Assembly (NCBI RefSeq): GCF_030915445.1
Contig: NZ_CP133264.1
Span: 2,170,001 to 2,234,000 of the forward strand
DNA: 64,000 nt
Direction of reading: 5' to 3'
Source: Clostridium sp. OS1-26
GTDB taxonomy: Bacteria > Bacillota > Clostridia > Clostridiales > Clostridiaceae
The notes under the pieces were generated by a model, which saw only the letters and a list, made by a program, of their open reading frames with translations, did no database searches and had not been told where the DNA came from. The position numbers and the translations under genes were made by a program. This document shows positions 17,037 through 25,427 of the stretch, one piece after another; the first letter of the stretch is position 1; every line of letters starts with the position of its first letter.

Positions 17037-17068
17037 AACAGCTATTTGTAATTTTTCAAATAGCTGTT
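17037..17068 (-). terminator. Terminator after the hybrid histidine kinase
   Basis: AACAGCTATTTG (17037-17048) pairs perfectly with CAAATAGCTGTT (17057-17068), 11 bases past the kinase stop. Confidence 0.75.
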
Positions 17069-17078
17069 TTAAAATCTA

Positions 17079-19751
17079 TTAATTTAAATATTTGTCAAGT
17101 ATATCATAGAGATATTGAAAATCAATTGGTTTAGCTAAATAGTCATCCATCCCTGCAGATATAAACTTTTCTTTATCCCCAAACATAGCATAAGCAGTCA
17201 TGGCGATAATCGGAGTATGTTTTTCTGATGAATCTTCGTTATCACGGATTATTCTTGTAGCATTTAGTCCATTTAACTTTGGCATTTGAATATCCATAAG
17301 TATTAAATCAACCTTATTTTCATTAAATAATTTTATAGCTTCATTTCCATCAGAAGCGATTAGATAATTATAACCTTTTTTATATAATAAAGTTGAAATA
17401 AATCGCTGGTTTACTTCATTGTCATCTGCTATTAAAATAGTTTTACCATATAGGTTTTTTAATCCAAAACCTGAGGTGTTTTCTGATTGGTTAAAAGTGT
17501 TAGCAGATGTATCAGCATTTTTAGAGCAACTAGCTTGTTTAGAATCATCAACAGGCAAAAACTCTGCGGTAAAGTAAAAGCAGCTTCCATGGTCCTCTTT
17601 ACTAGTGACCCATATATCTCCATTCATCATCCCTGCTAGGTGTTTGCATATAGCTAGTCCAAGACCCGTTCCTCCATATTTTTTTGTATATGAATCATCC
17701 ACTTGGCTAAAGGTTTTAAAGAGTCTATCCATTTTATCATCAGGTATTCCTATGCCTGTATCAGATACGGAAAATTGTACCTTTACTTTTCCAGTAGGAC
17801 TAGGAATATGCTTAGCACAAACAATAATGCTTCCTCTTTCAGTAAACTTAAGAGCATTGGTCAGAAGATTCATTAAAATCTGATTTAGCCTCAATGGATC
17901 ACCGATTAGAGAGCCTTTTGTTAAAGTTGGCTCTACAAAATATATAAATTCTAGATATTTTTTATTTGCAAGAATTGAGAAGTTTTTAACTAATTTATTT
18001 ATAGTTTCTTCAAGATTAAAAGGAACCAAATCTAATTTAAATTTTCCAGACTCTATTTTAGAAATATCCAGTACATCATTAATTATGTCTAACAAATGCT
18101 GAGATGAAGTTTTAACTACATTTAAATATTCTGTTTGCTCTTCTGTAAGATCAGTCATTAAAGATAACTCTGTCATTCCCATGATACCATTTATAGGAGT
18201 TCTTATTTCATGGCTCATATTTGCAAGAAATCTACTTTTTGCAATACTAGCTTCTTCAGCTGCAATTTTTGCTTTTCTTAGCTCCTCTTCATTTTCCATT
18301 CGCTTGGTAATATCTCTTCCGATAGAGTAAACCACTTTATCTTCCTTTACTATAAAAGAGCTCCACTCTATCCATTTATAGTTACCATCTTTACAGGTAT
18401 ATCTATTTCTATATGTGATTCTGCCAGTTTCTAACAGTGAATTAATAGCGTTAAAGGTGGAATCAAAATCATCTATATGTAGAAAGTTAGCAAAGTTCTT
18501 GTGTGAAAACTCCTCTACACTCCAACCTAAAATCTTTTCTACAGCTGCACTAACTTCTAAAAAATTACCTTTAAAATCTAAAATACAGAAAACATCGTCA
18601 GATAAACTAGTGAAATTTCCAACCATTTTTTCTATAGTTTTGACTTTTGTAATGTCCTGAACCTGAGCTAGTATAGATGTTATATCTCCATACTCGTTTA
18701 GAATAGGAGTAATCAGCATATCAAAATAACATATTTCATTCTCAGAATCTAAATAAGTTTTATTTGACTTAAGATTATATCTACAGGCTATTCTTGATAT
18801 TTTCTTACTTCTTACCTTATCTTTTATCCTATTTGGAATATATGGTGATTCAAAAAAATTATCGTATTTAAAGTCGGAAATAGTGTTTATTTTAAACATG
18901 TTGCAAAAAGACTTATTTGCAGAAAGTGTATTCCCACTAGAGTCGAATATTTCTATACCTATAGGAGATTGCTCATATATATTTCTAAACCTTTTTTCAC
19001 TATCGTACAACTTTTCCGTAAGCATCTTATTTTCCGTTATATCTCTGGATATAGTACAGGAACCTATTACTTCTCCTTTATAATTTTTTAATGGAGATAC
19101 ATTTACAGACAAAAATATTTCTTCACCGTTTTTACATAACCTTTTTACTTCATAATTTTTAATTTCTTTACCGGACTTAAGTGTATCTAACATTTCTCTG
19201 ATATTTTTTCCACTTCTATCGTTATCGAGTATTGATAAATTTTTACCTATTATTTCACTTTGGGTATATCCATAAATTTTTTCAGCAGCTCTATTCCAAC
19301 TTATCACAACACCATCTACATCTTGGCCAATTATGGCGTTTTCAGAAGAATCCTCAATAGCTGTTAATAATAGAGCCTTTTTAATATATTCATCTTTTTC
19401 AAGGTGATAATTTAACAATAAAATTACATCATCTTTTGTTCTTATAAACTCACCATTAAACTTCCATTTTATATTTTTAATTTTTATTTCATTTTGAAAT
19501 GCATAATTAGATATATTGTGTTTTTGGAAATGATTAAAATTATCCTCGATAAACCACAAGATATCATTAAATTTGCGACCAACAATCGATAAACTTTCAT
19601 CCATGTATATGCTAGTAAACATTTCAACTGCTGGAGGAGTAACGGCCTTAATCTGATTGTTAGTATCAATTAGAATAAATGGTACTCCAACATTAGAAAG
19701 AAAATGTAAGCATTTGTATATATTTTCACTACTCTTAAATAAGTTTTCCAT
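17079..19751 (-). CDS. Multi-PAS hybrid sensor histidine kinase with receiver domain
   Basis: 890 aa, no membrane segment. Several PAS/PAC modules fill about 1-490. HisKA MSHEIRTPINGIMG carries His514. The ATPase domain has NQILMNLLTNALKF (N box), DTGIGIPDDKMDRLF and GGTGLGLAICKH. A C-terminal receiver has the phospho-acceptor Asp820 in DLILMDIQMPKLNG. No output domain is present and no separate regulator adjoins it, so phosphate probably passes to a distant protein. The ATG has no nearby ribosome site: AGGTGAG lies 37 bases upstream with a hairpin (AAAATAGC/GCTATTTT, 19762-19781) between. Confidence 0.92.
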   Translation of the reverse strand: MENLFKSSENIYKCLHFLSNVGVPFILIDTNNQIKAVTPPAVEMFTSIYMDESLSIVGRKFNDILWFIEDNFNHFQKHNISNYAFQNEIKIKNIKWKFNGEFIRTKDDVILLLNYHLEKDEYIKKALLLTAIEDSSENAIIGQDVDGVVISWNRAAEKIYGYTQSEIIGKNLSILDNDRSGKNIREMLDTLKSGKEIKNYEVKRLCKNGEEIFLSVNVSPLKNYKGEVIGSCTISRDITENKMLTEKLYDSEKRFRNIYEQSPIGIEIFDSSGNTLSANKSFCNMFKINTISDFKYDNFFESPYIPNRIKDKVRSKKISRIACRYNLKSNKTYLDSENEICYFDMLITPILNEYGDITSILAQVQDITKVKTIEKMVGNFTSLSDDVFCILDFKGNFLEVSAAVEKILGWSVEEFSHKNFANFLHIDDFDSTFNAINSLLETGRITYRNRYTCKDGNYKWIEWSSFIVKEDKVVYSIGRDITKRMENEEELRKAKIAAEEASIAKSRFLANMSHEIRTPINGIMGMTELSLMTDLTEEQTEYLNVVKTSSQHLLDIINDVLDISKIESGKFKLDLVPFNLEETINKLVKNFSILANKKYLEFIYFVEPTLTKGSLIGDPLRLNQILMNLLTNALKFTERGSIIVCAKHIPSPTGKVKVQFSVSDTGIGIPDDKMDRLFKTFSQVDDSYTKKYGGTGLGLAICKHLAGMMNGDIWVTSKEDHGSCFYFTAEFLPVDDSKQASCSKNADTSANTFNQSENTSGFGLKNLYGKTILIADDNEVNQRFISTLLYKKGYNYLIASDGNEAIKLFNENKVDLILMDIQMPKLNGLNATRIIRDNEDSSEKHTPIIAMTAYAMFGDKEKFISAGMDDYLAKPIDFQYLYDILDKYLN

Positions 19752-19894
19752 AGCTTAATATAAAATAGCTTTTGCTATTTTAATAACTCACCTCTTTTCC
19801 GAAAAGGATTATTAGTTAAAATAATAACTATAATTACCCATCTTAAGTATATTACTTTAAAAATCTTTATTCAATAATAAGTTACTTATAACAA

Positions 19895-19936
19895 AAAAAG
19901 CAGTATATGTAATAAGCTTACATATGCTGCTTTTTG
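19895..19936 (-). terminator. Terminator after the BFD-like gene
   Basis: AAAAAGCAGTATATGTAA pairs with TTACATATGCTGCTTTTT. On the minus strand it follows the ferredoxin-like gene directly. Confidence 0.8.
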
Positions 19937-19939
19937 TTA

Positions 19940-20146
19940 TTTTAAATCTTCTAATAGCTGCTCAATTTTGGGAGTACAACGTCTTCCACAGCAAGAACCA
20001 GAGCCAGCTCCAGTAGCTTTTCTAACTTCCTCTATAGTTTTGGCTCCATTTAATATAGATTTTTTTATTGATGCTCTTGATATACCTTTACAAAGACAAA
20101 CTTTTGTAAGCTTATCAAGAATTTCAGCATTTATATTTTGTTCCAT
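19940..20146 (-). CDS. BFD-like [2Fe-2S] ferredoxin
   Basis: About 68 aa, from the ATG at 20146 (GGAG eight bases upstream). Cysteines CLCKG near the N-terminus and GSGSCCGRRC near the C-terminus match the BFD/NirB-type [2Fe-2S] domain with its C-x-C and C-x2-C style ligands and the central helix pair. Members act in iron release from bacterioferritin or as small electron or regulatory clusters. It is a single gene here, with no bacterioferritin next to it. The family is well supported; the partner is unknown. The stop ends near 19937-19940. Confidence 0.8.
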
Positions 20147-20506
20147 TAATATCACTCCAATTATAAATTTTTATATAATAACTAATTATATTAATATCCT
20201 ATTATACATTATCTTATTAAAAAAATGGGGGGGGCTCAGATTTAATTTATATATAAATTAAATCTGAGTGGGATTCATCAGATTATAATAAATAAGGGAA
20301 TAAGTGAATCAATATTTATATAATAACAAATGTTTTATAATATTTATTATTATATAAATATTATAAAATTATTTTTCAAAAAAGTAAAGAAAAATTTAAT
20401 TTACAAAAATGATATTATATTTTATTATTGTAGAATCAATTATTTTAGAAGTAGAAGTTATCGGTGAGTACTAATTGATTTCTTGTTTTGGAGGGAGCAT
20501 ATTACG
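20147..20506. other. Intergenic region with two long perfect palindromes
   Basis: After a run of eight G (about 20227-20234), a 34-bp perfect palindrome (20235-20268, CTCAGATTTAATTTATA and its complement) follows without loop. A second inverted repeat has 16-bp perfect arms AATATTTATATAATAA (20311-20326) and its complement (20347-20362). No gene is seen. These could be operators, terminators or cruciform sites. Confidence 0.6.
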
Positions 20507-21385
20507 ATGAAAAATATTGTAAATAAAATTCTTATAATAATTTGTTTATTTTTATTAAGTTCCTGTAATAACAAATTAAGTACAGAGAGCAAAAATTCCA
20601 GCACTATTCAGAATACAAATCAAAGCACTAAAAGTACTTTGCAAAATGAGAAACAAAATAGTGAAAAAATTATATATGAGATACTTGGGAAATCAAATAA
20701 GCTTACAGAAAAAGAAAAAGCTAGTGCTAAGAAGTGGATGGAAGATATTATTAGAGTAGCAAGAGAAAATCCTAATTATGTATTTGTGAATGGAGATACC
20801 GCTAAGAAACAAGTTGCATTGACTTTTGATGATGGGCCTGATGGAAGAATTACCCCAAAGGTTTTGGAAATATTAAAGCAAAACAATGTGAAAGGAAACT
20901 TTTTCTTTATAGGAGAAAATGTTGCTAAATATCCTAGTGTAGTAAAAAAAGCATATCAACAAGGAAATTTAGTATTAAATCATAGTTATAACCATCCAGA
21001 TTTTAATAAAGAAAATAATGATACAGTTAAAAATCAAATTCTTAGAACTGAGAATGAAATATTTAAGATAATTGGGAAAAGGCCTGCAATTATACGTCCA
21101 CCTTATGGAGATATAGATGAGCGTATAGTAAAAGATATGTTGCAAACAGATAATAAAGCAGTTATATGGTCTATAGATACTTTAGATTGGTCACAAAAGG
21201 AGAGAGATAATATAATAAAAAATGTACTTGATAATTTGCGTCCTGGAGATATAATCCTTATGCACAGCAATGGTGATAAATCAGAAACAGCAGCTGCATT
21301 ACCTAAAATAATATCAGGTATAAAAGAAAAAGGATATGAAATAGTGACTTTAGATAAATTATTGGATATAAAGGCATATAAATAA
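20507..21385 (+). CDS. Polysaccharide deacetylase lipoprotein (NodB domain)
   Basis: Removes acetyl groups from peptidoglycan or another N-acetylglucosamine polymer at the cell surface. The signal ends in lipobox LLSSC. NodB motif 1 TFDDGPDG has Asp108 and Asp109, motif 2 NHSYNHPDF has metal ligands His159 and His163, and motif 3 is RPPYGD. ATG 20507 follows GGAGGGA at 10 bases. About 292 aa. Single gene ending in the C1 hairpin. Close to the PdaA and CE4 groups; the exact polymer is unknown. Confidence 0.88.
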   Translation: MKNIVNKILIIICLFLLSSCNNKLSTESKNSSTIQNTNQSTKSTLQNEKQNSEKIIYEILGKSNKLTEKEKASAKKWMEDIIRVARENPNYVFVNGDTAKKQVALTFDDGPDGRITPKVLEILKQNNVKGNFFFIGENVAKYPSVVKKAYQQGNLVLNHSYNHPDFNKENNDTVKNQILRTENEIFKIIGKRPAIIRPPYGDIDERIVKDMLQTDNKAVIWSIDTLDWSQKERDNIIKNVLDNLRPGDIILMHSNGDKSETAAALPKIISGIKEKGYEIVTLDKLLDIKAYK

Positions 21386-21398
21386 TTGAGAATTGTAC

Positions 21399-22230
21399 TT
21401 AAGTATAGAGTTTCAAACTAGAAAATTGACTTACACATCTCGGGGTGTAAGTCAATTTTTTATCTTTTCCCATTATCTCTAAGAAAGGAGTTAAAGCTAT
21501 TCCTATTCTTGATTGAACAATAGGTGTTATAAACTTAATAAGAGTCAGATATATAGAGGGTAAAGTAATTACTATAAAAATAGAGGCAACTCTTAATAAT
21601 CTAAATAGTGAACCAGACACAGTTTTAAAATTATAATCCTCAACAGTTTGAAAAAATTCTATAAAAACTTCAGGAACTGTAATGACAAAAGGAGTACCAG
21701 ATACAATGATTGCAATTTTGACTTCAAGTATATTTGATGTCGCCACATCTGGTCTTTCTGGTGCATAGGATTGAGGAAAATGATAGATTTTCTATAAAGC
21801 CTTCTCTTGGACCTTTAATAGTTGTTTCATTTTCAGGATCTCCTATAGAACGATATTGGCCTCCTTTAGTATCTAAAATTATTGCTTCACTCATTTGGTT
21901 TATTAAAATAGCAGAGTTGCCTCTCTTTATCTCGTAAACAACATCACTTAGGTTATTTTTAATATATGTATTACTCATAGAGATATATTTTTTAGAAATA
22001 TAATCTGCCAGGTTTTCTTTTCCAGGCAAATTTTCTTCAATTTTAAACATTAATGGATTTAAAATATCTCTGTCTATAATTGTTTTATCAGCAAGTCCGT
22101 TAACATATACTACGGCAGCATCTAGAGGTTGAGTATTTCCAATATAGAATTTCTTTATTATTAAAAGATTTTTTTGTCCGACTTCTTCACTTATCATGTC
22201 TATATTTTGCTGAAGATCCAAAGATATCAT
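21399..22230 (-). pseudogene. Broken spore germination receptor A subunit (GerA family)
   Basis: The start is intact: AAAGGAGG precedes the ATG at 22230, and residues 1-150 read as GerA N-domain, ending KGPREGFIENLSFSS. The frame then changes near 21746. The rest continues with KIAIIVSGTPFVITVPEVFI and LPSIYLTLIKF then FITPIVQSRIGIALTPFLEI. About 60 residues that should lie between the halves are missing, as is part of the membrane region, and the C-terminus is cut at element C1. No gerB or gerC gene follows. Clearly a decayed copy. Confidence 0.82.
21405..21460. repeat. Hairpin element C1 (terminator-like)
   Basis: AAAATTGACTTACAC (21422-21436) and GTGTAAGTCAATTTT (21445-21459) form a 15-bp perfect stem. 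The flank AGTTTCAAACTAG matches, in inverse orientation, the edge of the larger hairpin at 49668-49760. It can terminate the deacetylase transcript. Confidence 0.7.
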
Positions 22231-22554
22231 TATATCAACCTCCTTTTAAGTTTGATTTTATGAGCCATACTATTAGTATTTAAAAGAATACAGTTCATAG
22301 CTAAAGGTAATATAAGATTTGTAATTTATAATACTATAGTATTTGAAGGAAACTATGGTTATATACGTACAAGCAATATAATTTTTTATTAAATAGAATA
22401 TTATTGGGAAACATACTAAGGAGTATATTAAGTATTAAAAAGTAATGTTGCATAATTTGTTCATATTTTATTCAAAATATTGTCACTTAATTGTCATTTT
22501 ATAAAATTAGAATTAACGATGCAGTAAAAATTTCAAAAGAAAGGAAGATATACT
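22231..22554. other. Intergenic region, no gene seen
   Basis: This AT-rich interval separates divergent genes. Only the two ribosome sites at its edges and unspecific promoter-like AT boxes are visible. Confidence 0.5.
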
Positions 22555-23211
22555 ATGTTAAATTTAAAAAAGCTAGTATTACCAACTATGCTAGCTGCAT
22601 CAATATTAATCCCTGGTGCAGCTTTTGCAAGTCCTGCACAGAATACTGCAAAAAATGTGACAACAAATACAGTATCACAAAAAATGGAACATAAAAAATA
22701 TAAAAATTTAATGGTTGATTTAAATACTCTAGAAAATTATGTTCCAGGCTCTAAAACTCAGCTTCAGCAAGTCTTTGCAGAGAGAAGAGAGCTTATGAAA
22801 CAGTTTAGAGAATTGTATTACGGCAAACTTGGAGTAGATACTTCTTTTATGAATGATTTTAAGAAGATAGTTGAAGATACCTACAAAAAAGTTGAAAGTG
22901 GAAATATGACAAAAGAAGATGCCCAAAAATATATTAAAGAACAGAAAAAAGAATTCAATAAAGAGCATGCAGAGGAAATTAAAAAGTTAAAGGCAGCTAA
23001 GAAAGATTATGAAGAAAAGCACAAAGATGAAATTGTTGCTATCAAACAAATGAAAAAGCAAAGTGTAGATGTAACAAATACTCTAAACGATGCTCTTAAA
23101 TCAGGAGATGAAACAAAGATAAAAGAAGCATATAATAATTATTTAAGCAATATGAAAGCTTCAAATGAATTCTTGAAAAATCAAATAAACTCATTAAAAT
23201 CAGGAAAATAG
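22555..23211 (+). CDS. Secreted coiled-coil protein, function unknown
   Basis: 218 aa with a clear signal peptide: LKKLVLPTMLAASILIPGAA then a likely cut after AFA. The mature part is about one third charged, rich in Lys and Glu, with long helix and coiled-coil character (about 105-160) and no cysteines. GAAAGGAAG lies 6 bases before the ATG. No enzyme motif is seen. Clostridial proteins of this look are often described as exported or spore/envelope factors, but no function can be assigned. Single-gene unit with its own terminator. Confidence 0.75.
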   Translation: MLNLKKLVLPTMLAASILIPGAAFASPAQNTAKNVTTNTVSQKMEHKKYKNLMVDLNTLENYVPGSKTQLQQVFAERRELMKQFRELYYGKLGVDTSFMNDFKKIVEDTYKKVESGNMTKEDAQKYIKEQKKEFNKEHAEEIKKLKAAKKDYEEKHKDEIVAIKQMKKQSVDVTNTLNDALKSGDETKIKEAYNNYLSNMKASNEFLKNQINSLKSGK

Positions 23212-23651
23212 TATAAAGTTAATAAAAGGTGTTAGATACAATAAGGTTTATAGTATCTAATACCTTATTTATGATTAATAGAATATTTTTTGTATTAAAC
23301 ACAAACTATATATAGTGAAAAATTTAAAGAGTAATTATTTTGAATATTTATACATGTCAATTGTCTAAATGCAAAATTAAGAGTTAGAAAATTAAGTATC
23401 TTGAATAATTATTCATCATTTTCTAAATTTAATATCTATTAAACCTTTAAAAATATCCCGATAATTAAATTATACAGAAAAAATTAGAGTGAGGGTAAAA
23501 TTTAAGGTAGTTGAATTGATACACTAAAAAATCCGACTTTGCAAGTCTTGATTTTTGTCTAACTTTATGGTGAAATATAATCAGTCAAATATAATAATTT
23601 TTATTTCGGTACTAATGTAAACGACTGCTATTAAAAGAAAGGATGATAATA
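23212..23651. other. Intergenic region with terminator and second hairpin
   Basis: AAGGTGTTAGATAC (23226-23239) pairs with GTATCTAATACCTT (23253-23266), ending the secreted-protein gene. A second stem-loop ACTT-TGC-AAGT flanked by AAAAATC/GATTTTT (about 23528-23555) precedes pepD. Nothing else is recognisable. Confidence 0.55.
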
Positions 23652-25115
23652 ATGACAAAGGAAGTATTAAAAAATTTGCAACCAGTTGAAGTATTTAGAT
23701 ATTTTGAAGAACTTTCACAAATTCCAAGAGGATCAGGAAATGAAAAAGAGGTTAGTGATTATTTAGTAGCTTTTGCTAAAGAGCATAATTTAGAGGTAAT
23801 TCAAGACGAAGCTTTAAATGTTATCATAAAGAAAAAAGCAACATCAGGATACGAAAATAGTCCTGCGATTGTTATACAAGGTCATATGGACATGGTATGC
23901 GAAAAAAATGTAGCTACAAAACATGACTTCACAAAGGATCCACTACAATTAAGAATTGTTGATGATATGGTTTATGCAACTGGAACAACACTTGGAGCAG
24001 ATAATGGAATAGCTATTGCTATGGGATTAGCTGTTTTAGCTTCAAATGAAATAGCTCACCCTGATATGGAGTTAGTTTGCACAACTGAAGAAGAAACTGG
24101 AATGGATGGAGCAACTAAATTAGATCCTAAAAATATAGATGGAAGAATACTTATCAACATAGACTCAGAAGAAGAAGGAACATTCCTTGTAAGTTGTGCT
24201 GGCGGACTTACAGCAAAAACAATTATACCTGTAACATTAGAAGATGCAGATAAAAGCCTTAGTACATATACAGTAAAAATCAGAGGATTAAAAGGCGGTC
24301 ACTCTGGAATGGAAATTGACAAAGGAAGAGCAAACTCAAATAAATTGATGGGACGTATCCTTATGGAACTTAGCTCATTAGTAGACTTTAGAGTGGCTTC
24401 AATAAATGGAGGATCAAAACATAATGCTATTCCACGTGAAATGGATACTATTATATTAATAAAAGCTGAAGATAAAGCTAAAGTACAAGAAAAACTTGCT
24501 GAATTAGAGAGAACATTTAAAAATGAATTTAGAACACCAGATCCAGATGTAAAAATAGAATTTGAAGAAATGACTCCAGGAGTCGCTAGAGTATTCTCAG
24601 TACAAAGTCAAAGTAACGTGATCAACTACCTATACCTTGTTCAAAATGCAATCAATTCCATGAGCATGGATATTAAAGGATTAGTAGAAAGCTCATTAAA
24701 TTTAGGTGTAGTAACAACTAAAGAAAATGAAGTAGAGTTTATTAGTGCTGTTAGAAGTTCTGTAAGAAGCTTGAAAATGGAAGTGTTTAACAGAATAGTT
24801 GCGTTAGCTAAGATTGTAGGAGGAGAAGTTTCTGCAGAGTCAAATTATCCTGAATGGGCTTATAATCCAGATTCAAAAATTAGAACAGTTTTTGAGGAGA
24901 CTTATAGAAAAATAAATGGAAAAGATGCTAAAATAGATGCAATCCATGCAGGACTTGAATGTGGATTATTTGGAGAAAAGTTCAATGGAGAAATGGATAT
25001 GATATCCTTTGGACCGAATTTATATGATGTGCACACTCCAGATGAACACATGAGCATTTCATCTGTTCAAAGATCATGGGAATTTTTACTTGAAGCATTA
25101 AAAGCTATAAAGTAA
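23652..25115 (+). CDS. pepD: Aminoacyl-histidine dipeptidase (Xaa-His, M20C)
   Basis: Cytosolic zinc peptidase that cleaves dipeptides with broad specificity. GHMDMVCEKN holds the first metal His and Asp, GADNGIAIAM the bridging Asp, and EEETGMDGA the catalytic Glu plus ligand. The dimerisation lid domain carries GLKGGHSGMEID, and the last metal His is in LYDVHTPDE. About 487 aa, normal. ATG 23652 is preferred, since GAAAGG is 10 bases away; the upstream ATG 23643 is too close. A strong terminator follows. Confidence 0.92.
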   Translation: MTKEVLKNLQPVEVFRYFEELSQIPRGSGNEKEVSDYLVAFAKEHNLEVIQDEALNVIIKKKATSGYENSPAIVIQGHMDMVCEKNVATKHDFTKDPLQLRIVDDMVYATGTTLGADNGIAIAMGLAVLASNEIAHPDMELVCTTEEETGMDGATKLDPKNIDGRILINIDSEEEGTFLVSCAGGLTAKTIIPVTLEDADKSLSTYTVKIRGLKGGHSGMEIDKGRANSNKLMGRILMELSSLVDFRVASINGGSKHNAIPREMDTIILIKAEDKAKVQEKLAELERTFKNEFRTPDPDVKIEFEEMTPGVARVFSVQSQSNVINYLYLVQNAINSMSMDIKGLVESSLNLGVVTTKENEVEFISAVRSSVRSLKMEVFNRIVALAKIVGGEVSAESNYPEWAYNPDSKIRTVFEETYRKINGKDAKIDAIHAGLECGLFGEKFNGEMDMISFGPNLYDVHTPDEHMSISSVQRSWEFLLEALKAIK

Positions 25116-25122
25116 TATAATA

Positions 25123-25166
25123 AAGACCTGTTGTCAAATGCGGTTTGACAACAGGTCTTCTTTTTA
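25123..25166 (+). terminator. Terminator of pepD
   Basis: AAGACCTGTTGTCAAA and TTTGACAACAGGTCTT form a 16-bp perfect stem followed by CTTTTTAA. Confidence 0.92.
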
Positions 25167-25296
25167 AGCAGATATCCAAAATCTTCAGTAGGCATCCAAA
25201 ATCTATGATTTTGAGATGATCACTTACACAGAGTGCTGATTTGGTGATAGTCGCTTACTCAGCGAGTACTCATTCGACGATAGGAGAAGGAGTTTC
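25166..25296 (+). repeat. Modular intergenic repeat R1, locus 2
   Basis: Two about 20-nt units (AGCAGATATCCAAAATCTT, AGTAGGCATCCAAAATCTA), one 31-nt unit, then the closing unit with TACTC-AGC-GAGTA and GGAGAAGGAGTTT. The junction stem here is CAAAATC-TAT-GATTTTG, a compensated variant of locus 1. It is in the same orientation as the PBP gene, about 130 nt before it. Confidence 0.85.
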
Positions 25297-25427
25297 ATAT
25301 TAATTATTAAGCAACTTATATTTATTAATTTTGTGTTAATTGTTTAGGCACATTTAATGGGATGTGTTAAAATAGAAATAGTATATAAAACCTGAGGGGT
25401 CATTCGTAGTAATATATATAAAATAAA

